64,000 bases of DNA from JBGSUZ01 sp963677505 (GTDB lineage: Bacteria; Bacillota; Clostridia; Peptostreptococcales; Acidaminobacteraceae): assembly GCA_963677505.2 (NCBI GenBank), contig CAXXWB010000054.1, forward strand, positions 20,076 to 84,075, read 5' to 3'. This document shows positions 16,871-26,783 of the stretch, piece after piece; position 1 is the stretch's first letter, and every line of letters begins with the position of its first letter. Made by a program: the position numbers and the translations under genes. The notes beneath the pieces were generated by a model. The model saw nothing but the letters and a program-made list of their open reading frames with translations. It did not search any database and had not been told where the DNA came from.

Positions 16871-19800
16871 TTGGTGAAAAAGAAAAAGCGCTTAAAACAT
16901 AAAATCATTGCAGTCATGATGCCGATGACTATGATTTTGTTGATTGGTAATTCTCTTTATCACTATAACGTCATGAAAGAGCGCCTTCTCAATGACTTTA
17001 AAGTTTCTCAGGTGAGTGCAGAGGCACATATTCTCGATGCCCTCTATTTAATAGATGCAGGGTATAGAATGCTTGAAATTAAGTTGGAATCAGACTTAAA
17101 CGAAAAGACAGACGCCTTCCTTGAAACTTACAATCATGCAAATGGGAAACTTAACCAGACAGATTTAGATGAACTAAAGGCCTCTTTTGGGAATGCTTAC
17201 GACTTTCTAATTATTGACAAAGACACGACTATTGTTCAAAGCAGCATGTTAGAGGGTTTAGGTTTTAATTTTACTAAGTTTTCCCCAGAACTAGGGAAAA
17301 AAATAGATGCTATTCGAATGGGCAATGTAACTTGGTTTGAACAGTTAAGAACCAATGTCGCCACAGGCAGACTCAGCAAATTTGCTTACATCCCTTCCCA
17401 AAATCACGAGGTTCTTCTAGAAGTAGCCTATAGCATAGATGGGTTTACCAATATTATTGAGGAACTTAAGCCCCACAGTATTATTGAGCAAATGATAGAT
17501 GTCTCTCCTCAAATTAAGGACATTAAAATTTATGACGTTTACGGTTATGTCTACAGTGATTCCGGGGAAAAGACAGAACCTCATACGGATTTACTCCAAT
17601 TGATCGAACGGGTAAAAGTTGAAAAAGAGATTACTATAAAGGTCAATGATGAGATCAGTAAGAAGTACCTTTACGTGGATTTAAATCAATATAGAGACAA
17701 AACTTTAGCAGACACAGATCGTATTATTGAAATTGTGTATGATATGACTGAAGTGAATAATAGCTTAAAAGACCTTGGTTTTACCACTATGGCGGGGATT
17801 CTTATTATTTCAGTCTTTTTGATTATGTCTATTTTTTATATTAGTGAAAGACTGACTCGCCCCATAGAAGTATTGAAATTAGGTGTTCAAAAAATTGCTA
17901 AAGGAGATTACAGCTCAAGAGTCAAGGTGATTTCTAACGATGAAGTAGGAGAATTGGCAGAAACCTTTAATCATATGGCAGAAGAATTAAGTCATAGCTT
18001 TAGTAAAATTGAAGGCCAAAATGCTATTTTAGAAGATTATAACCGCAACTTAGAAAGAATGGTAACGGACAGAACACAGGAAATTAAAGAGCGTAACAGT
18101 GAATTAGAAGAGAAGAACAAAGAACTTGAACTGGCTTGGATTAAGGCTAATGAAGCCACAGAGTCCAAAGGTCAATTTTTGGCGATGATGAGTCATGAAA
18201 TTCGCACCCCAATCAACGCCATCGTTGGCATGACTTATTTGATGTTTAGAACAAAGCTTGAGAATCGACAAAGGGAATTTATACAAAAAATACAGCACTC
18301 AGCTGAAAATTTATTAGAAATTGTAAACGATGTGTTGGATATTTCCAAGTTAGAAGCTGGGAAAACCAAGCTCGAATCTTTAGAATTTAATCTGGAAGAA
18401 GTCTTTGAAATGGTTTCCAATCAAATAGGCTTTAAAGCAGCAGAAAAAAACATTGAATTGATTTTTTCAAATGACTCACAGATTCAAAAATCACTTATAG
18501 GAGACCCGTTAAGACTGAGACAAGTGCTGCTTAATTTGTTGAACAATGCTACAAAGTTTACAGAGAAAGGTGAAATTATTGTTGAAACTCAGCTGGCAGG
18601 TGAGAATGAAGAAGAAATCAAGATTCGTTTTTCTGTGAAAGACACTGGAATTGGCATTGATCCTTCAAGGCTAGCAATGTTATTCCAACCCTTCCAGCAA
18701 GCGGATGACAGCATTACTCGAAAGTACGGGGGAACTGGGTTGGGACTTTCTATTTGCAAGCACTTTGTCAATTTAATGGCTGGTGAAATTTGGGCAGAGA
18801 GCAAATTAGGACAGGGAAGTGTATTCTATTTCACAGGTATTTTTAAAAAGGGCCAAAGAGAAGCTGAAATTTATGCAGGCATGGACGTCCTTAAAGACCT
18901 TAAAATTCTTATTGTTGACGACTCAAGTACCACACGAGAGGTCCTTGCTGAAATGCTTAATCCTTATTTTGCGCATACGTCATTAGCAATTTCTGGCGAG
19001 GAAGCACTAGAAAAAATTCGCAGTGGCAATAAGGATAATCAAGTTTTTGATTTGATTCTTATGGACTGGAAAATGACGGGCATAGATGGTTTAGAAACGG
19101 CTGCTGCCATTAAACAGTTGAACAATATGGAGAAGGTGCCTCTGGTACTTATGCTGACGGGTTATGATATTGATGAAGCAAAAAAACACCAGATGAGTCA
19201 CCATGTGGATGCCTTCCTTAGTAAACCTATCATCGGGAATATGCTGATTGCAACCATTGCAAAAATTATGGGTATCCGAATGCCGAGCTTCTTGCCAGAG
19301 AAAAATGAAGTTAAAACGGAGCATGTTTATTTAGAGGCACTGGAAGAAGTTGCAGTGCTTATTGCTGAAGACAATTTAGTCAATCAACAAATTATGAGAG
19401 TACTTCTGGAACATCCTCTTTTCAGAGTTGATATGGTACCTAATGGCATTCATGCCGTTCAGTCCGCCTTACAATACCATTATGATTTGATCTTCATGGA
19501 CATACAAATGCCGGAATTAGACGGACTAGAAGCCACTAGACGGATACGACAGCAAATAGACAATCCGAGCTTGCCAATCATAGCTATGACAGCTCATGCA
19601 CTTGAAGAGGAGCGGTTAAAATGTCTAGAAGCAGGAATGGACGATTTTATCAGTAAGCCAATTGTGGACACTACACTGTATGAATTAATGCTCCTATGGA
19701 TTCCTCATAAGAATATGAGAATCACTAAAATTGATTTTTCTGATCAAAGTGAGAAGGTAGAACCTATCAATGGACTGAGTGCATTAAACATTAAGCAACC

Positions 19801-20389
19801 CCTAATTAATTTAAGAGGCGACTGGACAAAGTATGTGCAGTTGCTCCAATCTTTCAGAAATCAGTATGGTGATGCTGGACTGAGACTGACGGAGTTTCTT
19901 CTTGAAAATCAAGGAAGGGAGGCTCTTAACTTGGTCCACAGCATTAGAGGCAGCGTTGGGAATTTAGGGGGGATGGATCTATTTGTGGTCGCTCAAACCC
20001 TTGAAATTCAAATTCAACAAGAACTGGTTGAGCCTAATCACCCTAATGTGCTAGCTTTCAAGGATGAACTTCATCAATTGATTGAAGAAATGGATACTAT
20101 TATTGAAGAAAAAACTCAAATAGCGTCTTCGGACCATAGCAGCGAACAGTATTTTAGTAGTGAACAGCTGATGCCTATTTTGCGCGAGAAACTAAAAAAA
20201 GGTGAAGCAGACGCAGAAAAATTGCTATCAATATTGGCGGAAGTTTTTAATAAAGAAGATCAAGAGTCAATCATTCAGAGACTTATTATGCAAATTAAAA
20301 ATTTTGATTACGAAGATGCCTTAGTTAGCTTGGAAGAGCTAGAAGACATGAAAAATCAGAATACAGGAGGCATATACCATGACGACTAG
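16871..20389 (+). CDS. hybrid sensor histidine kinase with two receivers and HPt
   Basis: This 1172-residue membrane kinase has helices near residues 14-30 and 302-322 flanking an extracytoplasmic sensor region of about 270 residues. HAMP (about 325-378) and a coiled coil follow, then HisKA with MSHEIRTPINAIVG (His442), HATPase_c (NLLNNATKF, GGTGLGLSICKHF), REC1 (LIVDDSS, acceptor Asp732), REC2 (IAEDN, Asp877) and an HPt domain (VHSIRGSVGNLGG, His1023). It can run a full His-Asp-His relay internally. The start is TTG 16871 or GTG 16874; a G-rich binding site precedes both. It overlaps the REC-GGDEF gene by 11 bases, which is therefore the likely output. The input signal is unknown. Confidence 0.93.
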   Translation: MVKKKKRLKHKIIAVMMPMTMILLIGNSLYHYNVMKERLLNDFKVSQVSAEAHILDALYLIDAGYRMLEIKLESDLNEKTDAFLETYNHANGKLNQTDLDELKASFGNAYDFLIIDKDTTIVQSSMLEGLGFNFTKFSPELGKKIDAIRMGNVTWFEQLRTNVATGRLSKFAYIPSQNHEVLLEVAYSIDGFTNIIEELKPHSIIEQMIDVSPQIKDIKIYDVYGYVYSDSGEKTEPHTDLLQLIERVKVEKEITIKVNDEISKKYLYVDLNQYRDKTLADTDRIIEIVYDMTEVNNSLKDLGFTTMAGILIISVFLIMSIFYISERLTRPIEVLKLGVQKIAKGDYSSRVKVISNDEVGELAETFNHMAEELSHSFSKIEGQNAILEDYNRNLERMVTDRTQEIKERNSELEEKNKELELAWIKANEATESKGQFLAMMSHEIRTPINAIVGMTYLMFRTKLENRQREFIQKIQHSAENLLEIVNDVLDISKLEAGKTKLESLEFNLEEVFEMVSNQIGFKAAEKNIELIFSNDSQIQKSLIGDPLRLRQVLLNLLNNATKFTEKGEIIVETQLAGENEEEIKIRFSVKDTGIGIDPSRLAMLFQPFQQADDSITRKYGGTGLGLSICKHFVNLMAGEIWAESKLGQGSVFYFTGIFKKGQREAEIYAGMDVLKDLKILIVDDSSTTREVLAEMLNPYFAHTSLAISGEEALEKIRSGNKDNQVFDLILMDWKMTGIDGLETAAAIKQLNNMEKVPLVLMLTGYDIDEAKKHQMSHHVDAFLSKPIIGNMLIATIAKIMGIRMPSFLPEKNEVKTEHVYLEALEEVAVLIAEDNLVNQQIMRVLLEHPLFRVDMVPNGIHAVQSALQYHYDLIFMDIQMPELDGLEATRRIRQQIDNPSLPIIAMTAHALEEERLKCLEAGMDDFISKPIVDTTLYELMLLWIPHKNMRITKIDFSDQSEKVEPINGLSALNIKQPLINLRGDWTKYVQLLQSFRNQYGDAGLRLTEFLLENQGREALNLVHSIRGSVGNLGGMDLFVVAQTLEIQIQQELVEPNHPNVLAFKDELHQLIEEMDTIIEEKTQIASSDHSSEQYFSSEQLMPILREKLKKGEADAEKLLSILAEVFNKEDQESIIQRLIMQIKNFDYEDALVSLEELEDMKNQNTGGIYHDD

Positions 20390-21287
20390 TGAGAAGAAAT
20401 CCATTCTGATTGTTGAAGACGAAACGATCAATTTGAACATGCTCATTAGTATTTTAGGAGAAGAGTTTACTTTGATTGTTGAAAAGAGTGGTTTAAAAGC
20501 TATTCAAAGAGCAGAGGAGCAACTACCAGATCTAATACTATTAGATATTATATTACCTGATTTAGACGGGTACAGCGTCATTACTGCCCTCAAGAATAAT
20601 GAATTAACCAAAGAAATTCCCGTTATATTTGTGTCCTCCCTTAATAATGTTGAAGATGAGGAAAAAGGGTTTCTTCTTGGGGCAGTTGACTATGTGTCTA
20701 AGCCCTACAATGCCGCTATTATTAGAGCAAGGGTAAGGACGCATATGAAGTTGCTCAGTCAAAGAAAATTGCTTGAAAAAATAGCCATGCTGGATGGGCT
20801 CACTGAAATTCCAAACCGAAGAAGCTTTACCAATCAATTTGCCCATGAATGGGATCGAGCCTCAAGAAATGGAACGTACTTGTCCCTCATTGTAGGGGAT
20901 GTGGACTCTTTTAAAGCATTTAATGACCATTATGGTCATGGCATAGGCGATGTGGCTTTAAAGGGTATTTCCAATGCCATACGCAGTTCTCTTAACAGAG
21001 GGTCAGACTTTGTTGCTAGAATAGGTGGCGAAGAATTTGCGGTTATATTGCCAGAATGCGACCGTGAAGGTGGCATTGTCATAGGTGAACGTATCTGTGA
21101 AGCGGTAAGGCGTCTCAATATTAAACATGAATTTTCCGCGGCGGCTAACTGTATTACCATTAGCTTAGGGGGTGTTACACTGACTCCAGCTCCTCAGTTT
21201 TCTCAAACAGAAATGTTTGAATGGGCAGATCAGCAGTTATACGCTGCCAAAAATCAAGGAAAGAACCGTTTAATTTGGAAAGTGTGA
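20379..21287 (+). CDS. response regulator diguanylate cyclase (REC-GGDEF)
   Basis: The 302-residue protein has a receiver (ILIVEDETINLNML, acceptor Asp56, switch KPYNAAIIRARV) and a GGDEF domain starting DGLTEIPNRRSF. The active-site loop is GGEEF at residues 216-220 and the inhibitory-site RxxD (RGSD, 207-210) is intact, so it should make cyclic di-GMP from two GTP with product inhibition. It is translationally coupled to the upstream hybrid kinase, whose HPt domain probably phosphorylates it. Confidence 0.95.
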   Translation: MTTSEKKSILIVEDETINLNMLISILGEEFTLIVEKSGLKAIQRAEEQLPDLILLDIILPDLDGYSVITALKNNELTKEIPVIFVSSLNNVEDEEKGFLLGAVDYVSKPYNAAIIRARVRTHMKLLSQRKLLEKIAMLDGLTEIPNRRSFTNQFAHEWDRASRNGTYLSLIVGDVDSFKAFNDHYGHGIGDVALKGISNAIRSSLNRGSDFVARIGGEEFAVILPECDREGGIVIGERICEAVRRLNIKHEFSAAANCITISLGGVTLTPAPQFSQTEMFEWADQQLYAAKNQGKNRLIWKV

Positions 21288-21340
21288 GTCGTCATATGTC
21301 GGTGTCAAAGATTTGACCACAGACGACAAAGCCAATTTGA

Positions 21341-21526
21341 ATGGTCTATATTAACAGAGAATTGTATTTAACTTATATGAGGGTCAAAAAAAGTATTGTA
21401 GCTGTTCCCAATGAGGGAGACCCTGAGTACTATTATTTTAGTAAGGCCATTTCAGGAGAAATCACTGCGGAAATCCTTGAACGCAGTGAAACCCTATCTG
21501 TCTATATTATCGTAGAAAATAAATAA
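21341..21526 (+). CDS. small protein of unknown function
   Basis: This is a 61-residue frame at the end of the REC-GGDEF transcript, followed closely by a terminator. The sequence (VKKSIVAVPNEGDPEYYYFS, then EITAEILERSETLSVYIIVEN) looks like a compact alpha/beta protein and is not a shadow of another gene. No clear ribosome binding site precedes ATG 21341 or the inner ATG at 21377, which lowers confidence. It could be translated by coupling or be a gene remnant. Confidence 0.4.
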   Translation: MVYINRELYLTYMRVKKSIVAVPNEGDPEYYYFSKAISGEITAEILERSETLSVYIIVENK

Positions 21527-21531
21527 GCAGC

Positions 21532-21579
21532 AAAACACCCTGTAAAGCTAATCAACAAGCTTTTACAGGGTGTTTTTTT
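21532..21579 (+). terminator. intrinsic terminator after the first signalling operon
   Basis: A 15-bp stem (AAAACACCCTGTAAA at 21532-21546 with TTTACAGGGTGTTTT at 21562-21576) is followed by further T residues. It separates the kinase/GGDEF unit from the binding protein/HD-GYP unit. Confidence 0.88.
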
Positions 21580-21685
21580 GAAGTAATAGTCAATTACTTT
21601 CTTTACTTTTTTTAGAAATACAGACTTATTCATCAAAAGTGGGGTAACTATGTAAGGACTGTGCAAATAAGTCGGGAGGGATATT

Positions 21686-22999
21686 ATGAAAACCGATATT
21701 ATAAAAATATATTTTAACAAATGGATAAGCTGTATTTTAATGACCATTCTACTGATAAGTATGACTGGATGTTCCTCACAGGGAAAAACGGGCAGCACAA
21801 AACCGTCTATTGGTTTTAGAATCACTTGGATGGATAAATCGGATGAGGGTGTGGCCATTCAGAAAATTGTAGACATGTACAATGCCCAAAACTCGGGGCA
21901 GTATGAAGTTGTGCTTCAAGGTGGAGACGAGGACTTTAAAAATATTGAAAAAAGTATAGTGAAGGACAAGGATGCGCCCATATTGGTATTGCCTTATGAA
22001 TATGTAAAGGATTTTGGCGGTAATGCAAAATTAGTAGACCTAACATCTTCATTTAGCCAAGAGCAGAGTCTTTTTTATCCTGAACTTTGGAGGCTAGGAA
22101 CTGTAGATGAAAAAACTTATGGCATCCCATGGATAGGAGATTCAATTTGTTTGGTCTATAACAAGGACTTATTGTTTTCAGCGGGGATTGGACCAGATGG
22201 TATTACCAGTTTAGAAGCTTTCGAAAGGGCGCTTAAAAGAGTAGAAGTAGCTACAAATGCCAAAGGACTAGGTCTGGTCGGAGCAAATCACAGGGATGTA
22301 TCTTGGATGGTCAACCAATTTATATATGGGTTTGACAGTTCTCTGGTGGATTCAACTGGGAAAAAAGTAACTATCAACAACGATCAGTCAAGGGCAGCTC
22401 TAGATTATTATGTTAATCATCTTAGTCTATATGCACAGCCTACTTGGAAAGAGGATAGTGGCGCTGAGGTTATGGAAGCTTTTAGAAATCAAGAAGTAGC
22501 TTTCGAGTTTCAGGGACCACGGGGACTGGCGGACATTGAGAAAAATGGAAGCCCGTTTGAGGTTGGAACTATCAGTCTGGAGACAATGGGGTTGAAATCA
22601 GATGTCGAACCGTTGATGATTTCTATACCGCAGAACATGCCTGTGGAGAAACAAGCTGAAGCTACTGAGTTCATAAAATTTATGATTTCTGTAGAAGCTC
22701 AAAAGAAAATAGTGGATGGGGAATACAGTACTGAGAATGACGCTTATTATCCGTTTAAAGTTCCTACACGCATGGACTTGGCCAATGATGTAGTATTTGA
22801 AAAACACCCAGAGTATTTGCTATTTATGGAAGGCTTTGGAAATCCTAGCGTTGACGTGCCAGTGCTTAAATGGCAGAAAGTTAAAGATGAAGTTTATGCA
22901 CCGGAATTACACAAACTCATGAACGGTGAAATCAGTATAGATGAATTTCTAATTATTGTTGAAGAAAAAGGCAATAATATTTTAAATGAAGGCAATTGA
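21686..22999 (+). CDS. extracellular solute-binding lipoprotein, family 1
   Basis: The 437-residue protein has a lipoprotein signal (LLISMTGC, Cys about residue 28) and the fold of family-1 sugar-binding proteins: DKSDEGVAIQKIVDMYNAQN near the start, YGIPWIGDSICLVYNKDL in the middle, and AFRNQEVAFEFQGPRG. No permease or ATPase genes are near. It ends 17 bases before a REC-HD-GYP gene and is followed by a hybrid kinase, so I infer that it presents a ligand to a membrane sensor rather than to an importer. GGAGGG lies 7 bases before the ATG. It could also serve a distant transporter. Confidence 0.85.
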   Translation: MKTDIIKIYFNKWISCILMTILLISMTGCSSQGKTGSTKPSIGFRITWMDKSDEGVAIQKIVDMYNAQNSGQYEVVLQGGDEDFKNIEKSIVKDKDAPILVLPYEYVKDFGGNAKLVDLTSSFSQEQSLFYPELWRLGTVDEKTYGIPWIGDSICLVYNKDLLFSAGIGPDGITSLEAFERALKRVEVATNAKGLGLVGANHRDVSWMVNQFIYGFDSSLVDSTGKKVTINNDQSRAALDYYVNHLSLYAQPTWKEDSGAEVMEAFRNQEVAFEFQGPRGLADIEKNGSPFEVGTISLETMGLKSDVEPLMISIPQNMPVEKQAEATEFIKFMISVEAQKKIVDGEYSTENDAYYPFKVPTRMDLANDVVFEKHPEYLLFMEGFGNPSVDVPVLKWQKVKDEVYAPELHKLMNGEISIDEFLIIVEEKGNNILNEGN

Positions 23000-23016
23000 T
23001 TGGAAAGGTGACGGAC

Positions 23017-24087
23017 ATGACAGAAAATATATTGATTGTAGATGACTCAAAAGTGGATGTTATTATGATTCAGAGTATTTTAAGCGACTATAACCTGCAA
23101 GTGGCTTATGACGGTATGGAAGCACTGAACATTTTGGAGAAGAATCCAAATATCGACTTAATGATATTAGATTTAAACATGCCTAAAATGAATGGTTTTG
23201 AGGTATTAGAGATTGTGCAACGTGTACCTCAGTATCAAAAAATCGTTACACTAATATTGACCAATTCTGACGAGCTTGAAAGTGAAATAAAAGGACTTGA
23301 CTTAGGTGCGGTGGACTATATTAGAAAACCACTTAATTTAGAGTCATTAAGAAAGCGAATAGAAATACATGTGAAGCTTAAAAATGTCAGCCATCAGTTG
23401 GCAGAAAACAATGCAATACTAGAAAAAACAGTTGAGAAGAGAACCAATGAACTGGTACTCACCAGAAATATTACCATACAAGCTTTAGCAGGACTTTTAG
23501 AAGCGAGAGATATTGAGTGTTGCAATCACACAAAGAGAACTCAGTTGATGGTAGAAGCCCTATGCGAACAGCTTAGTCAAAAACCAGCTTTTAGTCAGGT
23601 GCTAACCGAACATTATGTTAAAGAAATTGTAGAAACGGTTCCACTTCATGACATTGGAAAGGTAGGAATACCAGACAAGATTCTTCTTAAACCAGGAAAG
23701 TTAGACGAAGAAGAATTTAAAATAATGCAGCAACATGTAATTCTTGGAACAGATGCTATTAAATACGAAGTTCAGGATATAGAAGTGCCTGATTTTATTA
23801 AGACTGCCATTGACTGTATTGGAGGTCATCATGAAAAGTATGATGGTTCAGGCTATCCTGTTGGCTTAAAAGGTGAGGATATACCTCTGCCTGGCAGATT
23901 AATGGCAATTGCAGATGTATACGACGCCATCATCAGCAAAAGGGTTTATAAAGAAGCCCTTGGGCAGGACGTGGCACTTGAATATATCAAGACGCAAAAA
24001 GGTCTTCATTTTGACCCTCATATTGTAGACGCTTTTTTAGAAATCGAAGCTCAAATACAGCAAATTGTACTTTCTTTTAAACACTAG
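23017..24087 (+). CDS. response regulator with HD-GYP phosphodiesterase domain
   Basis: The 356-residue protein has a receiver (ILIVDDSKVDVIM, acceptor Asp52), a short coiled coil and an HD-GYP domain with HDIGKVGIPD (His211-Asp212) and GGHHEKYDGSGYP (His271). These are the metal ligands and the GYP motif that hydrolyse cyclic di-GMP. I start at ATG 23017 after GGAAAGGTG; the TTG at 22996 lies over the previous stop. It is likely driven by one of the neighbouring hybrid kinases and opposes the GGDEF protein upstream. Confidence 0.94.
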   Translation: MTENILIVDDSKVDVIMIQSILSDYNLQVAYDGMEALNILEKNPNIDLMILDLNMPKMNGFEVLEIVQRVPQYQKIVTLILTNSDELESEIKGLDLGAVDYIRKPLNLESLRKRIEIHVKLKNVSHQLAENNAILEKTVEKRTNELVLTRNITIQALAGLLEARDIECCNHTKRTQLMVEALCEQLSQKPAFSQVLTEHYVKEIVETVPLHDIGKVGIPDKILLKPGKLDEEEFKIMQQHVILGTDAIKYEVQDIEVPDFIKTAIDCIGGHHEKYDGSGYPVGLKGEDIPLPGRLMAIADVYDAIISKRVYKEALGQDVALEYIKTQKGLHFDPHIVDAFLEIEAQIQQIVLSFKH

Positions 24088-24106
24088 AAAAATGGGAGTG
24101 ATGCAA

Positions 24107-25912
24107 ATGGGATTAAAAAAATGGTTTGCTTTTGTGACTGCCGTTTTTATAATGATTGCCACTTTTAATATCATCGTTTTTGGCTTAGATGAGTCTAAAA
24201 TAGAATTCACAGAGGAAGAGAAGACCTTTATTGCTTCTCATCCTGAGATTCATTTAGGTGTTGACCCTCAGTTTATTCCATATGAATTTTTTGATACGGA
24301 TGGGGGTTATAAAGGCATTGCATCGGACTATATAGAACTTTTAAGGCAACGGACTGGACTCAATTTTGTGGTTGAAAAAGGTTTAACATGGAACGAAGCT
24401 TATGAAAAAGGGGTTTTAAAAGAATTGGATGTACTTCCGTGTGTTTCTAAGACCGAGGACAGAGAGTCACACTTTCTTTTTACCTCTCCTTACTATTCCT
24501 TTCAACGGGTTATCGTTATCAATGAAAACAATCAAAATATCATGAACCTTAATGATTTGAAGAATAGAAAAGTTGCTGTACAGCAAAATAGCTCCCATCA
24601 TGGCTTTTTAAAAACAAAGCCAAATATTGAGCTAAGTCTCTATAAAACCGTTGAAGAAGCAATCCACGGAGTTTCAGTGGGAACTGAAGAGGCATTTGTG
24701 GGTAATTTGGCAACGACTACCTATCTAATGAAGTCAGAAGGTATTACCAATCTACAGTACATTTTGATTGATTCCGAGGATAAGCAATACCTCTATTTTG
24801 CTGTAAGAGACGACTGGCCAGTATTGGTGAATATTCTTAATAAAGGGTTGGTTTCCATTACAAAAGAAGAGAAAATTTTTATTGACAACAAATGGTTAGG
24901 AAGAGCCAATAAAGCGGATTATTCGGTATTAGTCAATATTTTAACACTGGTAGGAGCAGCGGTAATATTGGTTTTTTCAGTTTCAATTTTTTGGATTGCC
25001 AAATTGAAAAAAGAAATTAAAATAAGAAAAAAAACTGAAGAAGACTTAAACATCGCCAAGGAAGATGCAGAGGCTGCAAAAACTGAGGCAGAACAGGCGA
25101 GAGAGGAAGCAGAGCAAGCCAATCAATTTAAATCTACTTTTTTAGCGAGAATGTCTCATGAAGTCAGAACACCCCTTAATGCCATTACAGGTATGACATA
25201 CATTATCAAAAAAACTGACCTAAACGCCACTCAAAAATTATATTTGGAGAAAATCTCACGTGGTACAAAAGACATGTTGAGCGTTATAAATGATATATTA
25301 GATTTTTCGAAAATTGAAGCAGGTAAGATAGAGCTTGAGCGCCTATCTTTTAACCTAGACGAAGTCATTGAAGATGTAGTAAATATTGTTTCTTATAAAA
25401 TTGAGGAGCAAAAGATTGATTTTTCAATGCACAGAGATACAGAGCTTCCAAATTACTTTTGGGGTGACCCTAAACGCATGCAGCAAATATTGCTGAATCT
25501 TTTAAACAATGCCGTTAAATTTACAAACGAAGGTGCTGTATCTATAAGAATACGCTTTGTGGCTAAGGTTAAAGACGAATACGTCATTGAAATCAGTGTA
25601 ACGGATACAGGAATTGGAATGACCCCTAAACAATTAGAGGAACTGTTCACACCGTTCACTCAAGGAGATGCTACTATTACCAGACGGTTTGGTGGAACGG
25701 GTTTAGGTCTTTCTATTGTAAAAAGTCTTGTGGAAATGATGGGTGGAAGTATAAAAGTCTATAGTGAAATAGGGGAGGGATCTACCTTTAGTGTTACTTT
25801 TACGTTTGAATCCGATAAGGACAAAGACTATGAGGAACGACGTGATAAAGCATCTCTCTACTTTAAGAATATTCGGGTGTTAGTGGTAGAAAAAAAACAG
25901 CTTCTATTCTAA
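24107..25912 (+). CDS. hybrid kinase fragment 1: SBP sensor, HisKA, HATPase
   Basis: The fragment carries the binding-protein-like sensor (about residues 45-265), a membrane helix (about 283-305), the kinase box MSHEVRTPLNAITGM (His351), NLLNNAVKF and GGTGLGLSIVKSLVEMMGG. It stops early in the first receiver (RVLVVEKK) because of the eight-A run. On its own it could still be an active kinase lacking relay domains. Confidence 0.82.
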   Translation: MGLKKWFAFVTAVFIMIATFNIIVFGLDESKIEFTEEEKTFIASHPEIHLGVDPQFIPYEFFDTDGGYKGIASDYIELLRQRTGLNFVVEKGLTWNEAYEKGVLKELDVLPCVSKTEDRESHFLFTSPYYSFQRVIVINENNQNIMNLNDLKNRKVAVQQNSSHHGFLKTKPNIELSLYKTVEEAIHGVSVGTEEAFVGNLATTTYLMKSEGITNLQYILIDSEDKQYLYFAVRDDWPVLVNILNKGLVSITKEEKIFIDNKWLGRANKADYSVLVNILTLVGAAVILVFSVSIFWIAKLKKEIKIRKKTEEDLNIAKEDAEAAKTEAEQAREEAEQANQFKSTFLARMSHEVRTPLNAITGMTYIIKKTDLNATQKLYLEKISRGTKDMLSVINDILDFSKIEAGKIELERLSFNLDEVIEDVVNIVSYKIEEQKIDFSMHRDTELPNYFWGDPKRMQQILLNLLNNAVKFTNEGAVSIRIRFVAKVKDEYVIEISVTDTGIGMTPKQLEELFTPFTQGDATITRRFGGTGLGLSIVKSLVEMMGGSIKVYSEIGEGSTFSVTFTFESDKDKDYEERRDKASLYFKNIRVLVVEKKQLLF

Positions 25913-25913
25913 C

Positions 25914-26783
25914 TTGATTAAAGAGTATTTACAGTCTTTTAATGTGGTTGGCAGATTTTGCCTCAAACTGGTGAACGGGCACTTGAAATTTTGGAGTCAG
26001 CCAGTAAGTAACGGTAGCAAGCCATATAATCTTTTAATCGTAGATCAGGAAACGCCATTAGAAGGTGCTATTGCTTTTTGTAATAAAGTTAAAACCATGA
26101 CAAACCTGATTGAGACTCCTAAGACTATTGTTCTGATTCCTCATTCTCAAGAGGAGCTGTTAGATAAAATCGAAGCAAATGGTTTAGATCTTGGAATTAC
26201 TAAGCCAATTATTCCTTCAATTCTATACAACGGCATTATGGAAATCTTTAAATTTAACGTTTTGGAAATTCATGGCGATACCACCAATGGTAAAAATCTT
26301 GAGCAATTTACAGTAGATAATCATGTTCATGTTTTGGTTGTGGAAGATAATAAAACCAATCAGTTCATTGCAAAATCTATTTTAGAACAGGCAGGATACA
26401 CGGTAAGTCTTGCTGATAATGGACAAGAAGCTGTAGATTTCTTCACTAAAACGACCAATGAGTTGGCTTTAATTTTAATGGATTTACACATGCCAATTAT
26501 GGATGGATATGAAGCAACACAGTTAATCCGACGTTTAGACAAAGAAATACCGATTATCGCCATGACGGCAGATGCCGTTACAGGAGTTGATAATAAGTGC
26601 GAAGCCATTGGTATTAGCAAGTTTATCAGTAAGCCTTTTGACCCAGATTATTTTTTAGAACTTATATGGCATGTTATTCAGGAACATCCTAGTAAAGATT
26701 TAACGCCTAGGGAAGAAGTGAAGGAAAATATGGAAGCAGCAGTGAATTCATTACGCAATTTTAGATGTGGACGATGGTATTAA
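25914..26783 (+). CDS. hybrid kinase fragment 2: two receiver domains
   Basis: It contains the rest of REC1 (LLIVDQETPLEG, acceptor kept, but the acidic pocket VEKN is degenerate) and a complete REC2 (VLVVEDNKTNQF, LILMDLHMPIMDGYEA, KPFDPDY). There is no ribosome binding site, so it is part of the split gene. Confidence 0.7.
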   Translation: MIKEYLQSFNVVGRFCLKLVNGHLKFWSQPVSNGSKPYNLLIVDQETPLEGAIAFCNKVKTMTNLIETPKTIVLIPHSQEELLDKIEANGLDLGITKPIIPSILYNGIMEIFKFNVLEIHGDTTNGKNLEQFTVDNHVHVLVVEDNKTNQFIAKSILEQAGYTVSLADNGQEAVDFFTKTTNELALILMDLHMPIMDGYEATQLIRRLDKEIPIIAMTADAVTGVDNKCEAIGISKFISKPFDPDYFLELIWHVIQEHPSKDLTPREEVKENMEAAVNSLRNFRCGRWY